Of a stretch of 64,000 nucleotides of DNA, positions 9,350-18,607 are shown piece by piece. Made by a program: the position numbers and the translations under genes. The notes under the pieces were generated by a model. It ran no database searches, had not been told where the DNA came from, and saw nothing but the letters and a program-made list of their open reading frames with translations. The number at the start of each line of letters is the position of its first letter. Positions within the stretch are counted from its first letter, which is position 1. The DNA lies in assembly GCA_965204565.1 (NCBI GenBank), contig CBDBEU010000003.1:762528-826527 (forward strand), in the 5' to 3' direction. Source of the DNA: CBDBEU01 sp965204565. Its GTDB lineage: Bacteria > Pseudomonadota > Alphaproteobacteria > Rhizobiales > TMED25.

Positions 9350-9616
9350 TCAGGCCTGCATTGCAATGATGCGCTTGGTCAATCGGGATACGCGCCGGGA
9401 TGCACGCTGGCGATGAAACGCACCCTTTTGGGCACCTTTCATAATCTCAGGCTCCGCAGCTTTCAGTGCTGTGCGCGCGGATTCTTGATCGCCAGACGCA
9501 ATTGCTTCTTCAACCCGGCGTTCGTAACCGCGCACCCGGCTGCGCCGCATGCGGTTGCGGATTGTGCGTCGTTCGATCTTACGCACCATCTTCTTTGCTG
9601 ATTTGGTGTTCGCCAT
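9350..9616 (-). CDS. rpsT: 30S ribosomal protein S20
   Basis: An 88-residue basic protein starting MANTKSAKKMVRKIERRTIR, the classic S20 opening, rich in Lys and Arg throughout, with the AFHRQRASRRVSRLTKRI segment near the end. S20 binds 16S rRNA early in assembly of the small subunit. Length and sequence are normal. Its position upstream of the dnaA group is the usual alphaproteobacterial arrangement. Confidence 0.97.
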   Translation of the reverse strand: MANTKSAKKMVRKIERRTIRNRMRRSRVRGYERRVEEAIASGDQESARTALKAAEPEIMKGAQKGAFHRQRASRRVSRLTKRIIAMQA

Positions 9617-9861
9617 TCTTAATCGGGTCCGTATGAAATTTGGGCGTGTGCGCGGAACGAGCCCAAAGCTCGCTGCTTATAGGCTGCAGCCTAAGCTGCG
9701 TCAATCAACCACCGGCGCGATCAGCTAGGATTTGCCGTTATTGAATCTGACGCAATTTTGTCCTCGATGGATTGCCAACGCTCGCTGCATTGCAAGTCTA
9801 CCATCAAGGGCCTCTGTCTTGGACCGCGTGGCTGGCCGTGCAGGCGAAGTGCAATATGGCT

Positions 9862-10635
9862 TCAGCTGTTTGTGAATTGCGCCGTGCGTTTGCCGAGGAA
9901 CGCGGCCATGCCTTCCTTCTGGTCTGCGGTGGCAAACAGCGCATGAAAAATACGCCGCTCAAAACGCGTGCCTTCCGACAGTGTGGTTTCGTAGGAACGA
10001 TTGACCGACTCTTTGATGGCCATCACCGCAAGGTGCGGCATGGCGGCGATCTTCTGCGCCGTTTGCACAGCTTCCGAGATTAATTCGTCGGCGGTGACAA
10101 TGCGGCTGACAAGGCCGCTTCGTTCGGCTTCTTCGGCGTCCATCGTGCGTCCGGTTAGGCACATCTCCATTGCCTTGGACTTGCCGATTTGGCGGGTGAG
10201 GCGCTGGCTGCCGCCTGCGCCCGGCATGACCCCGAGCGTGATTTCCGGCTGCCCGAATTTTGCGGTGTCGGCGGCAATTATGAAATCGCACATCATGGCG
10301 AGTTCGCATCCGCCGCCGAGTGCATAGCCCGCAACAGCCGCGATGACAGGCTTGCGTAGAGTTGTGATGCGCTCCCAGGACTTGACGAAGTCACTGCCAA
10401 AGGCGTCGACGAAGGAAAAGTCAGCCATCTGCGCAATGTCAGCGCCTGCGGCGAATGCCTTGTCTGAGCCGGTGAGTACGACACAGCCCACAACGTCGTC
10501 GGTTTCAATATCGTCGAGTGCGCTGTTTAGTTCGCCAATCAGCTCGCTGCTCAGCGCGTTGAGAGCATCCGGCCGGTGTAGTGTAATCAGACCGACGGCG
10601 CCGCGTATCTCAACGAGTATGGTATTGTAAGCCAT
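9862..10635 (-). CDS. enoyl-CoA hydratase
   Basis: A 257-residue crotonase-family protein that should hydrate trans-2-enoyl-CoA in fatty-acid beta-oxidation. It shows the oxyanion-hole segments AFAAGADIAQM and AGYALGGGCELAMMCDF, and both family glutamates in GGGCELA and FGQPEITLGVMPGAGG. The ATG at 10635 is preceded by GAGGG at good spacing. The open frame extends 21 codons upstream but that part is unrelated to the family. The gene follows the mutM/ubiE divergent pair, an order common in Hyphomicrobiales. Substrate chain length cannot be told from sequence. Confidence 0.92.
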   Translation of the reverse strand: MAYNTILVEIRGAVGLITLHRPDALNALSSELIGELNSALDDIETDDVVGCVVLTGSDKAFAAGADIAQMADFSFVDAFGSDFVKSWERITTLRKPVIAAVAGYALGGGCELAMMCDFIIAADTAKFGQPEITLGVMPGAGGSQRLTRQIGKSKAMEMCLTGRTMDAEEAERSGLVSRIVTADELISEAVQTAQKIAAMPHLAVMAIKESVNRSYETTLSEGTRFERRIFHALFATADQKEGMAAFLGKRTAQFTNS

Positions 10636-10739
10636 GTTGGCACCCTCTTCAAAGGCGATTAACGGGCGAAGCTGACGGACCATATGGGGGCGTGTCAAGC
10701 TGGTGGATCAGTGGGGCGTAACGCGACCGATTGGTCACT

Positions 10740-11612
10740 TTAGCGCTGACAGCGCGCACACCAGTAGGTAGACCGTCCCGATTGGACCGAGCGGGCAATG
10801 GTGCCTGGACAGTCCAAGCGCGGGCAAGGACTTGCCTCGCGGTCATAGACGGCGAATGAATGTTGGAAGTAGCCCAGAGTGCCATCGGTTGCTGCGTGGT
10901 TGCGCAGGCTCGCCCCGCCAGCTTCGATTGCTTGTTGAAGAACGGCTTTAACAGCGGCTACGAGACGCGTGAGTGCTTGGCCGGGCTTGCGTTTGCCGGC
11001 CAAGGATGCCGCCTCACGATGAGGATCGATACGGGCCCGAAAGAGTGCCTCGCAGACATAGATATTGCCGAGACCGGCAACGTTACGCTGATCGAGCAGG
11101 GCAGATTTAATGCTTGCGTGCTTTTGACTGAGCGCCTGGTTCAGATAAGCAGCCGAGAAAGTTGTTCCCAATGGTTCGGGACCAAGCCTGCAAAGCAGGC
11201 GGTGGGTTGTGATCTCGTCTCCTGAAACAAGAACCATGATACCGAAGCGACGCGGATCGGAATAGCCGATCCGGGCGCCGCCGGACATGTGAAAGACAAT
11301 GTGCTCGTGGGCGACGGGTACCTGGGCATGAAAACGCCCCGGTGTCTGAATGGCGCCGTCATGGGTGACAGCAAATCGGCCGGACATACCCAGATGCATG
11401 ATCAGGACATCGGTATTGTCGAGATGGGCGAGCAGGTATTTGGCCCGCCGGGTCAGGGCGATAACACTGTGCCCGGCAAGATCTGAACTGAAACGTGGCG
11501 GCAAGGGAAAGCGAAGATCATCGCGGCGCTGCTCGACGCGTTCGATCGCATACCCCTCCATGACAGAGCGCAGGCCGCGCCGCACGGTTTCGACTTCGGG
11601 GAGTTCAGGCAT
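10740..11612 (-). CDS. mutM: formamidopyrimidine-DNA glycosylase (MutM/Fpg)
   Basis: A 290-residue base-excision repair enzyme that removes 8-oxoguanine and formamidopyrimidines. After removal of Met, the N-terminus is PELPEVETVRRGL: Pro1 is the catalytic nucleophile and Glu2 the acid. LIMHLGMSGRF and SDPRRFG are family motifs. The helix-two-turn-helix segment reads NVAGLGNIYVCEALFRARI. The C-terminal zinc finger supplies four cysteines in CPRLDC and YWCARC. The length is normal. It is divergent from ubiE, with 76 bases between them, as in many rhizobia. Confidence 0.96.
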   Translation of the reverse strand: MPELPEVETVRRGLRSVMEGYAIERVEQRRDDLRFPLPPRFSSDLAGHSVIALTRRAKYLLAHLDNTDVLIMHLGMSGRFAVTHDGAIQTPGRFHAQVPVAHEHIVFHMSGGARIGYSDPRRFGIMVLVSGDEITTHRLLCRLGPEPLGTTFSAAYLNQALSQKHASIKSALLDQRNVAGLGNIYVCEALFRARIDPHREAASLAGKRKPGQALTRLVAAVKAVLQQAIEAGGASLRNHAATDGTLGYFQHSFAVYDREASPCPRLDCPGTIARSVQSGRSTYWCARCQR

Positions 11613-11688
11613 TGATTACATGAAACTCCCTGGGAGCGTTGGTGCGACATGGTTGGGTGCCGCCACATGGTACTGTAGTTTTTCGCCC

Positions 11689-12483
11689 ATGACAGAACGC
11701 AACCATAGCAGCGTTGGACGTCCTGATGAGGGTCTTGAATATACCCACTTTGGTGCCGAGCGCGTCGAGATCGGTGCCAAGGCAGAGCGTGTGGGGCAGG
11801 TGTTTCGCGCGGTGGCCCCGCGCTATGACATGATGAACGACTTAATGTCGGGCGGTTTGCACCGGTTGTGGAAGGATGCGCTTGTCGCCTGGCTCGCGCC
11901 GGGCCTGTCGGCGCGCGACTATTGGCACGCCGATCTTGCAGGCGGAACCGGGGATATTGCCTATCGGGTGCAGGATGCGGCGGGCGGCAGGGTGCAGAGC
12001 ATCGTGATCGATGTCAATCCGGCGATGTTGGCGCAAGGACGGCTGAGACCGGAGGCGCGGCGGCTGAGGGGGCAGCTTACATTCGTTGCCGGGGATGCAG
12101 AGTGCATCCCGCTGCCCGATCGGTCGATCGATGCGGTGACGATTGCCTTTGGTATTCGCAATGTGACGCGGATCGAATGCGCGCTCGAAGAGGCCTTCCG
12201 GGTTCTGCGCCTTGGCGGCAGATTTCTGTGTCTTGAGTTCTCTCACGTGTCGGTTCCGGTCCTTGATGATCTTTATGACGCCTATTCGGACCGGGTGATC
12301 CCGGTGCTGGGACAAACTGTGGCAGGTCAGGGTGATGCATACCGTTATCTGGTTGAGAGTATTCGCCGCTTTCCACATCAGGATGAGTTTGCGCGGATGA
12401 TGGAAGCGGGCGGATTTGAGCGTGTGTCGTACCGCGATCTCAACTTTGGGATTGCGGCGATGCACTCAGGCTGGCGGCTTTAG
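11689..12483 (+). CDS. ubiE: demethylmenaquinone/ubiquinone methyltransferase UbiE
   Basis: A 264-residue SAM-dependent C-methyltransferase of the UbiE/COQ5 family, acting on the quinone ring late in ubiquinone synthesis at the inner membrane. The motifs are VAPRYDMMNDLMSGGLHRLWK, motif I ADLAGGTGDIA, and the SIDAVTIAFGIRNVTR segment. I chose ATG 11689 because MTERNHSS is the usual start. The frame is open further upstream only because it runs antisense through mutM. The expected next gene, ubiB, is missing: IS427-like sequence begins about 20 bases after the stop codon. Confidence 0.94.
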   Translation: MTERNHSSVGRPDEGLEYTHFGAERVEIGAKAERVGQVFRAVAPRYDMMNDLMSGGLHRLWKDALVAWLAPGLSARDYWHADLAGGTGDIAYRVQDAAGGRVQSIVIDVNPAMLAQGRLRPEARRLRGQLTFVAGDAECIPLPDRSIDAVTIAFGIRNVTRIECALEEAFRVLRLGGRFLCLEFSHVSVPVLDDLYDAYSDRVIPVLGQTVAGQGDAYRYLVESIRRFPHQDEFARMMEAGGFERVSYRDLNFGIAAMHSGWRL

Positions 12484-12499
12484 CGGCATGGCGTGGGGT

Positions 12500-12883
12500 G
12501 GGCGGCGTTGAACGAAGACCCTGCGTTGATGATCGTCGTGTGCTGAGCGGGATCGTCCATGCGCTGCGCTGTGGTGGTCGCCGGGCCGAGCGCGGTATAT
12601 GGGAAGGTATCTTCAGCGCTCCGGCAGGCACTGAGAATACGCCTGACCGGCTGTTCATCGACAGCTCCCGCATCAATGTTCATCGCTGCGCCGGCGGCGG
12701 AAAAGGGGGCCCTAGCCCATGGTATCGGCCACACCAAAGGCGGACGCAACACTAGGCTCCACGCCGTCTGCGACCACAAGGGCCGCCCCTGCGTCCTGCT
12801 CCCGATGCCCGGAAACGTGATGATTGCAAGGTCGCACAGTGCCGCATCGAGGCCATGCCGCCATCCGCCGAACCTGTCGCCGA
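12500..12883 (+). mobile_element. IS427-like (IS5 superfamily) fragment
   Basis: Fragments in two frames match the IS427-type transposase: VLSGIVHALRCGGRRAERG, then the DDE-proximal RLTGCSSTAPASMFIAAPAA, then RNTRLHAVCDHKGRPCVLL and MPPSAEPVAD. The sequence breaks off there, where the longer copy at 29790-30500 continues with KGREGRKLREW. Both flanks are fused to chromosomal sequence (ubiE side and a dioxygenase fragment). It lacks the C-terminal glutamate region and is inactive. Confidence 0.75.
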
Positions 12884-13465
12884 CAATCCACCACATATCA
12901 CCCGCGACCTCTGGCATACCGACTTTGCCGGACGCGAACAGCCGACCATGGGTATCAGCCTGCATGCGCGCGATATTCCGCCCAATGGCGGCGATACCAT
13001 CTGGGTGAACGGCATTGCCGCATTCGAGGCGCTGTCGGACCGCATGAAGGCTCACATTGACGGGCTTTGGGCCTATCACAATACCTTCCAGCCCTATGAC
13101 GAGCATATGCGCCCGGACCTGTGGACTAATGATTATCAGGCCCATCAGCGCAACCAGCGCGGCACCCACCGGCCGGCACTTCACCCGGTGGTGCGGACCC
13201 ACCCGGTGAGCGGCGCCAAGGGGCTGTTCGTCAATGAATCGATGACCACCATGATCAAGGACATGGACCGGCGCGAAGGCGATTGTATCCTGCGCTATCT
13301 GTTCGATCATTTGCGCACGCGCGAGTTTCAGTACCGCCACAAATTGAAGCAGCATGACCTGGCAGTGTGGGACAACCGTTTGTCCGTCCACTACGCTCTG
13401 TTCGACTACACACCGAGCATCGGCTGATGCATCGCATCGTCATCAAGGGTGACACGCCGTTCTGA
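12884..13465 (+). pseudogene. TauD/TfdA-type dioxygenase, 5' truncated and frameshifted
   Basis: This is the C-terminal two thirds of an Fe(II)/2-oxoglutarate dioxygenase. The iron ligands HTD (in DLWHTDF) and the second His (LSVHYALFDY) are present, as are PNGGDTIWVNGIAAFEALS and HPVVRTHPVSGAKGLFVN. The first part is lost at the junction with the IS427-like fragment. At about 13420 a one-base change moves the reading frame: the expected tail LMHRIVIKGDTPF continues in another frame to 13465. Relatives attack taurine, alkyl sulfates or aryloxyacetates. The substrate is not predictable here. Confidence 0.8.
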
Positions 13466-13875
13466 GCGCTTGTGCGAGGCTATCTTGCGGTTATCATTCG
13501 GCGAGGCGGCGGGCTACATGAAGTGCGCATGCCCCAAACAAAAGCGGCCCCGAAGGGCCGCTTTTGCAGGGTTCCGAGGTGGCGCGTCAGGCGCAATCTT
13601 CGGGCTTTGGCAGTATTGCAGGCGGCCGGTCACGCGAGACGGCGTTTGATTGCCATTGAAATCAGGGGCGGAAAGACCGGTTGTCGCCGTCATGCCGTTG
13701 GAAAACGGAAAGGCAATGTTCAGGGGCCGCCGAACAGCGTTACCAACTGTGCGGTGTGAAATTCGGCTGGGTAAAATGTCCAAGGCTCGGGCCTATGTTC
13801 GGAATGCCTGCATTGGCGTACAGCGTGTTCATCAGCAGCGCTCATCGCATAGCTAAATCGGCAAATGTGCCGCCG
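13466..13875. other. gene-free stretch with one strong hairpin
   Basis: Between the dioxygenase pseudogene and the second IS5 remnant no reading frame has recognisable similarity. The only clear element is the hairpin at 13541-13565. The remainder may be remnants of another lost gene. I could not identify it on either strand. Confidence 0.4.
13541..13565. terminator. bidirectional intrinsic terminator
   Basis: AAAGCGGCCC, a four-base loop CGAA, and GGGCCGCTTTT form a perfect ten-pair stem ending in T residues on both strands. It lies 76 bases after the dioxygenase pseudogene and is probably that gene's original terminator. Confidence 0.75.
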
Positions 13876-13883
13876 GCCCAACT

Positions 13884-15164
13884 GGACACCCTGCAGATCC
13901 CTGTCTGCTGCCTGGAATCGGGTGACGAGAGCGCAACGGCCGCGATGCGTGTCGGCCTTTTGCCTGGGTTGTGGTTCGGGATTTGGTTTTGCTGGGGCCG
14001 GGCTATGCCACGGTGCCGTTGCGCTCCCGGAACAGGAGCCGTTTCATGTTGAATGCGATCCTGGCCATGCCATCCTGGCCCTCGCCCGGTCGGCCCGGAT
14101 GAAGCCCTATGCCTTCATCCCGGCGAAGGGATGTTCGATCGCGGATCGGACCTTCGACCGTGCGGTGGCCCTCCGTGATGCACGGGCATCGGCTTGCCGG
14201 GCGCGGCGGAAATGGACCTTCGAGGTCAGCCCGGCGGGCGATTTTCTTCTCGTTGTTCTGACCGATACGCCGTGTCCGCCCGGACAGTCGAGCCGGTGTG
14301 CAGTCGAGCCGGTGTTCGCCTGATCCGGAAGCCCGCCCGCTATCCATGCCGGGCGGCATCGGTGGATCCATGTCCGGACGAAGCCGTGGCGCCGGTCGGC
14401 ATTGATATGGGATTTGTCGCCGAACACCGGCGTGGCGATTGCGCCCATCGCCGTGCCGTCCGGGCGCGTCTTCTTCTTGAGCGTCCAACGCGCGTCGCGA
14501 TCCTTTTGCGCCGGTTTCCGGGGATTGGCCTGCCAATCAGGCGGGATGCCCCCCCCCGTTTCCATACCTCTATGCCCCGATCTCCTTCCCGGCATCGGTC
14601 ATGCGCTGGCGCGGGGCCGCCCGATGGTGGCATCGACGATTGCCCGCCCATGGCGGGATATCCGGCGTCCTTAAGATGCGCGTCGAACCGAGCGAGGAGT
14701 TTCTTCACCGCACCGGTCCGCGCCAGGGCTTCCCGGAACCGCCGGATGGTCGTCTCATCCGGCGTCCGCGCGCCGTCATCGAGGCTGAGGAAATGGCCAA
14801 AGCTGCGCCGGTCCATGATGTGGAACGCCGCCTGCGCATCCGACAGACCGTAGAGCGCCTGGATCACCGGCGCCTTGAACATGAGGACCGGGTCCATCGG
14901 CGGGCGCCCGCCTTGCCTGCCCCGCCTTGCCTGCCATCGGAACGATCGAGCGTCGCATCCAACTCCGGCCGGCAACTCTGGCCGGAAGAGCTCGAAGTCG
15001 ATACCCCCTGCAAGCCGCTCCAGCGGATCTCCCGCCTTCGATAACGCCGCGTAGCGCTCATCCGGATCGAACCAACCGCGCTGTGCAGCCATCGTACCCT
15101 CCGTCGCTGATAGCCCGACGGAATCACGCCAAAACGCTCAAAGCCATGGGGTTTCAGGGCGTCC
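13884..15164 (-). mobile_element. IS5-family remnant 2 (frameshifted transposase)
   Basis: This is the same element as 2703-3716 in the same orientation, but longer. From the start MAAQRGWFDPDERYAALSKA it keeps RRFREALARTGAVKKLLARF and YPAMGGQ, and the middle part lost in copy 1 (DKSHINADRRHGFVRTW). It carries several frameshifts and short duplications: for instance PELPAGVGCDARSFRWQARR appears where copy 1 reads PELDATLDRSDGRQ. The ends are GGACACCCTGCAGATCCCT and the reversed GGACGCCCTGAAACCCC. Confidence 0.85.
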
Positions 15165-15356
15165 ATGTGGATCACAGAATGGTGTGGGAGAGTGGGGTAT
15201 GTATATGACCGGCACGGAAGAGTTGCGTATATTCACGCCAAACAGGGAGGCGGGTTTCGGTTTTGGCTGAGCCCCCCCTTTTTCATTTTTTCCGCTGGTT
15301 TGAATTCCGCCCAACAAAAGGGGCGCGGACGGGCGCTAGAGCGCAATCGGTTCTGA

Positions 15357-15660
15357 TTTTAAGGCACATACTTCACCCAGAAGTTCGTCATAGGTGAAGG
15401 TACGCTTTGCGCCGGTAATCGGACTGTCATATAGATCAGCGCCGGCTGACTGCCCCGCCCCGCAGCAACATGCCGGTCAAGGCAATTGTGGCAGGTGTTG
15501 CATTGGCCACCGGTGAACCAGCGCCCATAAACGCCGACATCGCCGTCGAAAACCTTATCCCAAGGGCGGATCCAATCGATCTCTTTAATGCGGCCGAGGC
15601 CCAAAATTGCTCGGGGTCCTCGTGCCATGCCTTGTAGGTCTGCGGGTACTGGCTGCTCAT
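15357..15660 (-). pseudogene. propionyl-CoA synthetase (PrpE-like), N-terminal fragment
   Basis: A good ribosome-binding site (GGAGGG) precedes ATG 15660. The protein starts MSSQYPQTYKAWHEDPEQFW and, after a frameshift, continues EIDWIRPWDKVFDG, GVYGRWFTGGQCNTC, NCLDRHVAAGRG and QPALIY. This is the N-terminal lid region of PrpE-type acyl-CoA synthetases. A two-base change then shifts the frame again (DSPITGAKRTFTYDELLGEV), and similarity ends near 15357. The adenylation core, several hundred residues, is gone. It is non-functional. Confidence 0.8.
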
Positions 15661-15860
15661 CGGGCCCTCCTGGCGCTGACCGGCATATCGGTTCATTGCG
15701 GATTGCGCGCGCAGCAATTGCTGTCATATTGGCCGCACGCCGATCCACTTGCATATCGTACTCTCATCCCTTGGAGGAGATGGGCTGTCCGGTGCGCATT
15801 CTGCGGTCGGTGCCTTCAGTCATCCTCGCGCCCTAGTGTGCGGATCCCGGGCAATGGATT

Positions 15861-16800
15861 TCAAGTGTCGCACGATGCGACTTTCGCATATTGCCCCGTG
15901 ACGCGGCCTGATACGCGAAGTCGCCGCACATGGGTCGGCGGGCGACCCGCGGGGCGCTTGAGCACAGGCGCAATCCTGCTTTCCGGAACAGCGGTCTTCC
16001 CAGACCGGACGGCGTAGGAACAGCCTTCCGCCTCCGGCGTCTTGTAGAGCTCCGGGACGGCAAAAGCGGTATCGGCCCGGAAGAGCCGCATCAGTTCACG
16101 ATCCGCATATCGCGCCAACACCGGCTTGAGCACATTTTCCCGGCCATCGGCGCTGTGAACATTGCCGGGGCGCAATGAACGGTGTTCGAGGTGGCCAAAC
16201 CGGTTAAGGACGAACAAAGGATGATGGCACATGCAGCCGAAATGCCCGTTCCAGGCGGTGCCTTCCTGCGCGCCATGGGGCGGGCCGACCGAACCGTCCA
16301 TGTCCGGTGTGATCCATTCGGGCGTCATCGCGGCGTGAGCCCGATCAATCGATCGACCGGATACGTCCGCCGGCGCACCGCGATTGTCGGCGGCCGCCGA
16401 CACCCCGGTCTCGAACCGACCCATCCGGCCGGCAGACGCAGCCTCGGCATCAACGCCACGCCCTCCGACCATCCGGTCGATCGTCCGAAGCCCGACTGGC
16501 GCAAAAGCCCGACCACGGAATGTGGACGGTTCGCGTATCTCCGAGAGGACCGCCGGCAATATCGTTCAATTCCGGGGTCTCGTTCAACTCCCGGAACAGC
16601 AACGGGCCACCGTCGGAACCGATCTTCGAGCCATGGAATTCCAGCCGCCCCCGACTGTCGAAACCGAGCCTGATATCACCCGTTTCGCCTGCACCCTGCG
16701 GGTGATCCGCCCCCCACAGCCCACACAACATGCTGAAATATAACATATTACCGGCTGTCGGAGGCGCGAAGACGTCACGTTACTTGAGGAACGCGGGGCA
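15861..16800 (-). mobile_element. IS1380-family remnant B
   Basis: Minus-strand pieces give an IS1380 transposase from its N-terminus (RGRLEFHGSKIGSDGGPLLF) through GRMGRFETGVSAAADN, the catalytic-domain part ITPDMDGSVGPPHGAQEGTA, NGHFGCMCHHPLFVLNRFGH, LRPGNVHSADGRENVLKPV and AVPELYKTPEAEGCSYAVR. It stops after RPAGRPPTHVRRL, with the C-terminal third missing. The expected LDMDSS is DPDMDGS-like here, so an active-site residue context is altered. A frameshift separates the N-terminal part. It is a remnant in direct orientation with remnant A at 1-520. Confidence 0.82.
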
Positions 16801-16854
16801 ATATTTTGTGAGGCGGACGGGTATCTCTAAACTTCTGACTTTCTTAGAGTAAAG

Positions 16855-16929
16855 TGGTGGGCGCGGCTGGGATTGAACCAGCGACCCCTACGATGTCAAC
16901 GTAGTGCTCTCCCGCTGAGCTACGCGCCC
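16855..16929 (-). tRNA. tRNA-Val (GAC anticodon)
   Basis: The minus strand folds as a standard tRNA. The seven-pair acceptor is GGGCGCG/CGCGCCC, the D arm GCTCAGCGGGAGAGC, the anticodon stem CTACG/CGTAG with loop TTGACAT (anticodon GAC, valine), and the T arm holds GGTTCAATCC. The discriminator is A and the 3' CCA is encoded (16857-16855). It is downstream of cpdR on the same strand. Confidence 0.95.
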
Positions 16930-17033
16930 ACGAAACGCCCGCGCGCGGTATGCGCGGCCAGCAAATTATCTAACCTTACCGAAGGCGAGGCGCAAGGGTT
17001 AGAATCCAGCCGCCGGAAACCGCAAGGCCGGCT

Positions 17034-17393
17034 TCAGGCCGCCATCATCTTTTCAACCTCGGCCGCAAGTTCACGAAGGTGGAAAGGTTTGGACAGCACC
17101 TTGGCGTCTTTCGGCGCCTTGCTGTCCGGTGCCAGTGCCACGGCGGCAAAGCCGGTGATGAACATGACCTTGAGTTCGGGATCGAGATCGGCCGCACACC
17201 GGGCAAGCTCAATGCCGTCCATTTCTGGCATGACGATGTCGGTCAGCAGCAGATCGAAGGGCTCCTCGCGCAGCCGGTCATAAGCAACCGAGCCGTCAGG
17301 GCAGGCAACCACCTCATGGCCGACGCGCTGCAGCGCGCGCAGCAAGAAGCTGCGCATGTCATCGTCATCCTCTGCAATTAGTATCCTGACCAT
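17034..17393 (-). CDS. cpdR: response regulator CpdR (stand-alone receiver)
   Basis: A 119-residue receiver domain without an output domain. The acidic pocket is AEDDDD, the phosphoacceptor Asp is in LLLTDIVMPEMDG (about residue 51), the conserved Thr/Lys segment is FITGFAAVAL and VLSKPFHLREL. The FITGFAAVAL sequence and the overall length are typical of CpdR. In Caulobacter and rhizobia, unphosphorylated CpdR directs ClpXP to the cell pole to degrade cell-cycle proteins under control of the CckA phosphorelay. I used ATG 17393. The TTG just before it is less likely. Confidence 0.88.
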   Translation of the reverse strand: MVRILIAEDDDDMRSFLLRALQRVGHEVVACPDGSVAYDRLREEPFDLLLTDIVMPEMDGIELARCAADLDPELKVMFITGFAAVALAPDSKAPKDAKVLSKPFHLRELAAEVEKMMAA

Positions 17394-17679
17394 CAATCAA
17401 TCTCATTGCGGCGACCTAGTGTGCGGCCATGAAAAGCCGCAAATACAAAAAAGTCGTGAACTCACCACATTTACATCAAAGCATGGGGCGTTGGAAGCCG
17501 CCAGTCAGCCGCGCACAGGGCGAGAACGGCGGCGCGGTTTTCACGATCTTGCGCCATTACTGGTCATTCGATCCGTAATCCGTTCAAAATCAACTGACAG
17601 CGATGGACAATACAATCGCGTGCTGGCACAGTCGGCGCCCGGTGCACAGGGTTGCTTTTCTTCGTTCAGGACACATGCC

Positions 17680-18570
17680 ATGGCCGCCAGCAGGGCCGTC
17701 CATCAAATTGAGCTTCCGTTCGAGATTGTCGCACCGGACCCGATGGCGGCGCCGGTCCTGTTCAACTCACCCCATAGCGGCTCGGTCTATCCCGAGACTT
17801 TTATCGCGACTTCCAAACTGGACCCTTTGACCTTGCGCCGGTCGGAGGATTGTTACGTCGACGAGCTGTTTGCGGGCATCGTCAGGCTCGGAGCGATGAT
17901 GATGTACGCCCATTTCCCGCGCGCCTATATCGACGTCAATCGTGAGCCTTACGAACTCGACCCGGAGATGTTTTCAGAACCTCTACCACCACTCGCCAAT
18001 ACGCGCTCGCTGAGGGTCGCCGGCGGTCTCGGCACCATCCCGCGCGTCGTCTCCGAAGCCGCTGAAATCTATGACGCGCCATTGCCGTTGACCGAAGCTC
18101 AGCAGCGCATCGACCAGCTCTATAAACCCTATCATTCGCAACTCAGCGCATTGCTCGGCAACATCCGGCGCGAATTTGGCGCCGCTCTTCTGATCGATTG
18201 TCATTCGATGCCGTCACTGGCCCGTGACCGGCGTCCGGTGCGTCCGGATTTTGTTTTGGGTGACCGGTTTTCAATCTCCTGCGCGCCGGAAATTGTCGAT
18301 GCGGCAGAGCGCCACCTCAAGTCTCGGGGCTACACAGTGGCCTGCAATCGGCCCTATGCCGGCGGCTATATCACCCAGAGATACGGTGTGCCGCGCAATG
18401 GCCTCCACGCGTTGCAGATTGAAGTCAATCGCGCGCTCTATCTCAATGAACGGACATTGGAAAAATCAGCAAGTTTTGATGAGCTTGCGGTCAATCTGAC
18501 AGAATTCGGCGCGGCGATGATCGAGGCTGCCAACACGTCCTTTTCCGCCACCAGATGCGCTGCGGAATAG
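17680..18570 (+). CDS. N-formylglutamate amidohydrolase family protein
   Basis: A 296-residue member of the N-formylglutamate amidohydrolase family, zinc enzymes that release formate from N-formylglutamate in histidine degradation. The conserved segments are FNSPHSGSVYPETF, YIDVNREPYELDPEMF, LLIDCHSMPS, NRPYAGGYITQRYG and QIEVNRALY. The His/Glu residues of NSPHSG and DCHSM are plausible metal ligands. The start at 17680 (MAASRAVHQIELPFEI) fits the family length. The conserved neighbours cpdR and hisN rather than hut genes suggest a role outside the standard hut operon. Confidence 0.88.
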   Translation: MAASRAVHQIELPFEIVAPDPMAAPVLFNSPHSGSVYPETFIATSKLDPLTLRRSEDCYVDELFAGIVRLGAMMMYAHFPRAYIDVNREPYELDPEMFSEPLPPLANTRSLRVAGGLGTIPRVVSEAAEIYDAPLPLTEAQQRIDQLYKPYHSQLSALLGNIRREFGAALLIDCHSMPSLARDRRPVRPDFVLGDRFSISCAPEIVDAAERHLKSRGYTVACNRPYAGGYITQRYGVPRNGLHALQIEVNRALYLNERTLEKSASFDELAVNLTEFGAAMIEAANTSFSATRCAAE

Positions 18571-18575
18571 CAGCC

Positions 18576-18607
18576 AAAAAAAAGGGGCCGCCCAACGCGA
18601 ACGGCCC
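18576..18607 (-). terminator. intrinsic terminator of the small RNA
   Basis: On the minus strand GGGCCG, an eleven-base loop and CGGCCC are followed by C and eight T residues. The T run faces the minus strand, so it does not serve the plus-strand gene that ends at 18570. Confidence 0.8.

Noticed and set aside
13514..13783. Minus-strand 89-codon frame next to the terminator at 13541
   Set aside because: It reads straight through the strong hairpin and shows no protein-like pattern.
16855..16929. tRNA-Val as attachment site of an integrated element
   Set aside because: The neighbouring mobile sequence is IS1380, which does not use tRNA sites. No duplicated tRNA 3' end was seen, and the prophage is of the transposing type.
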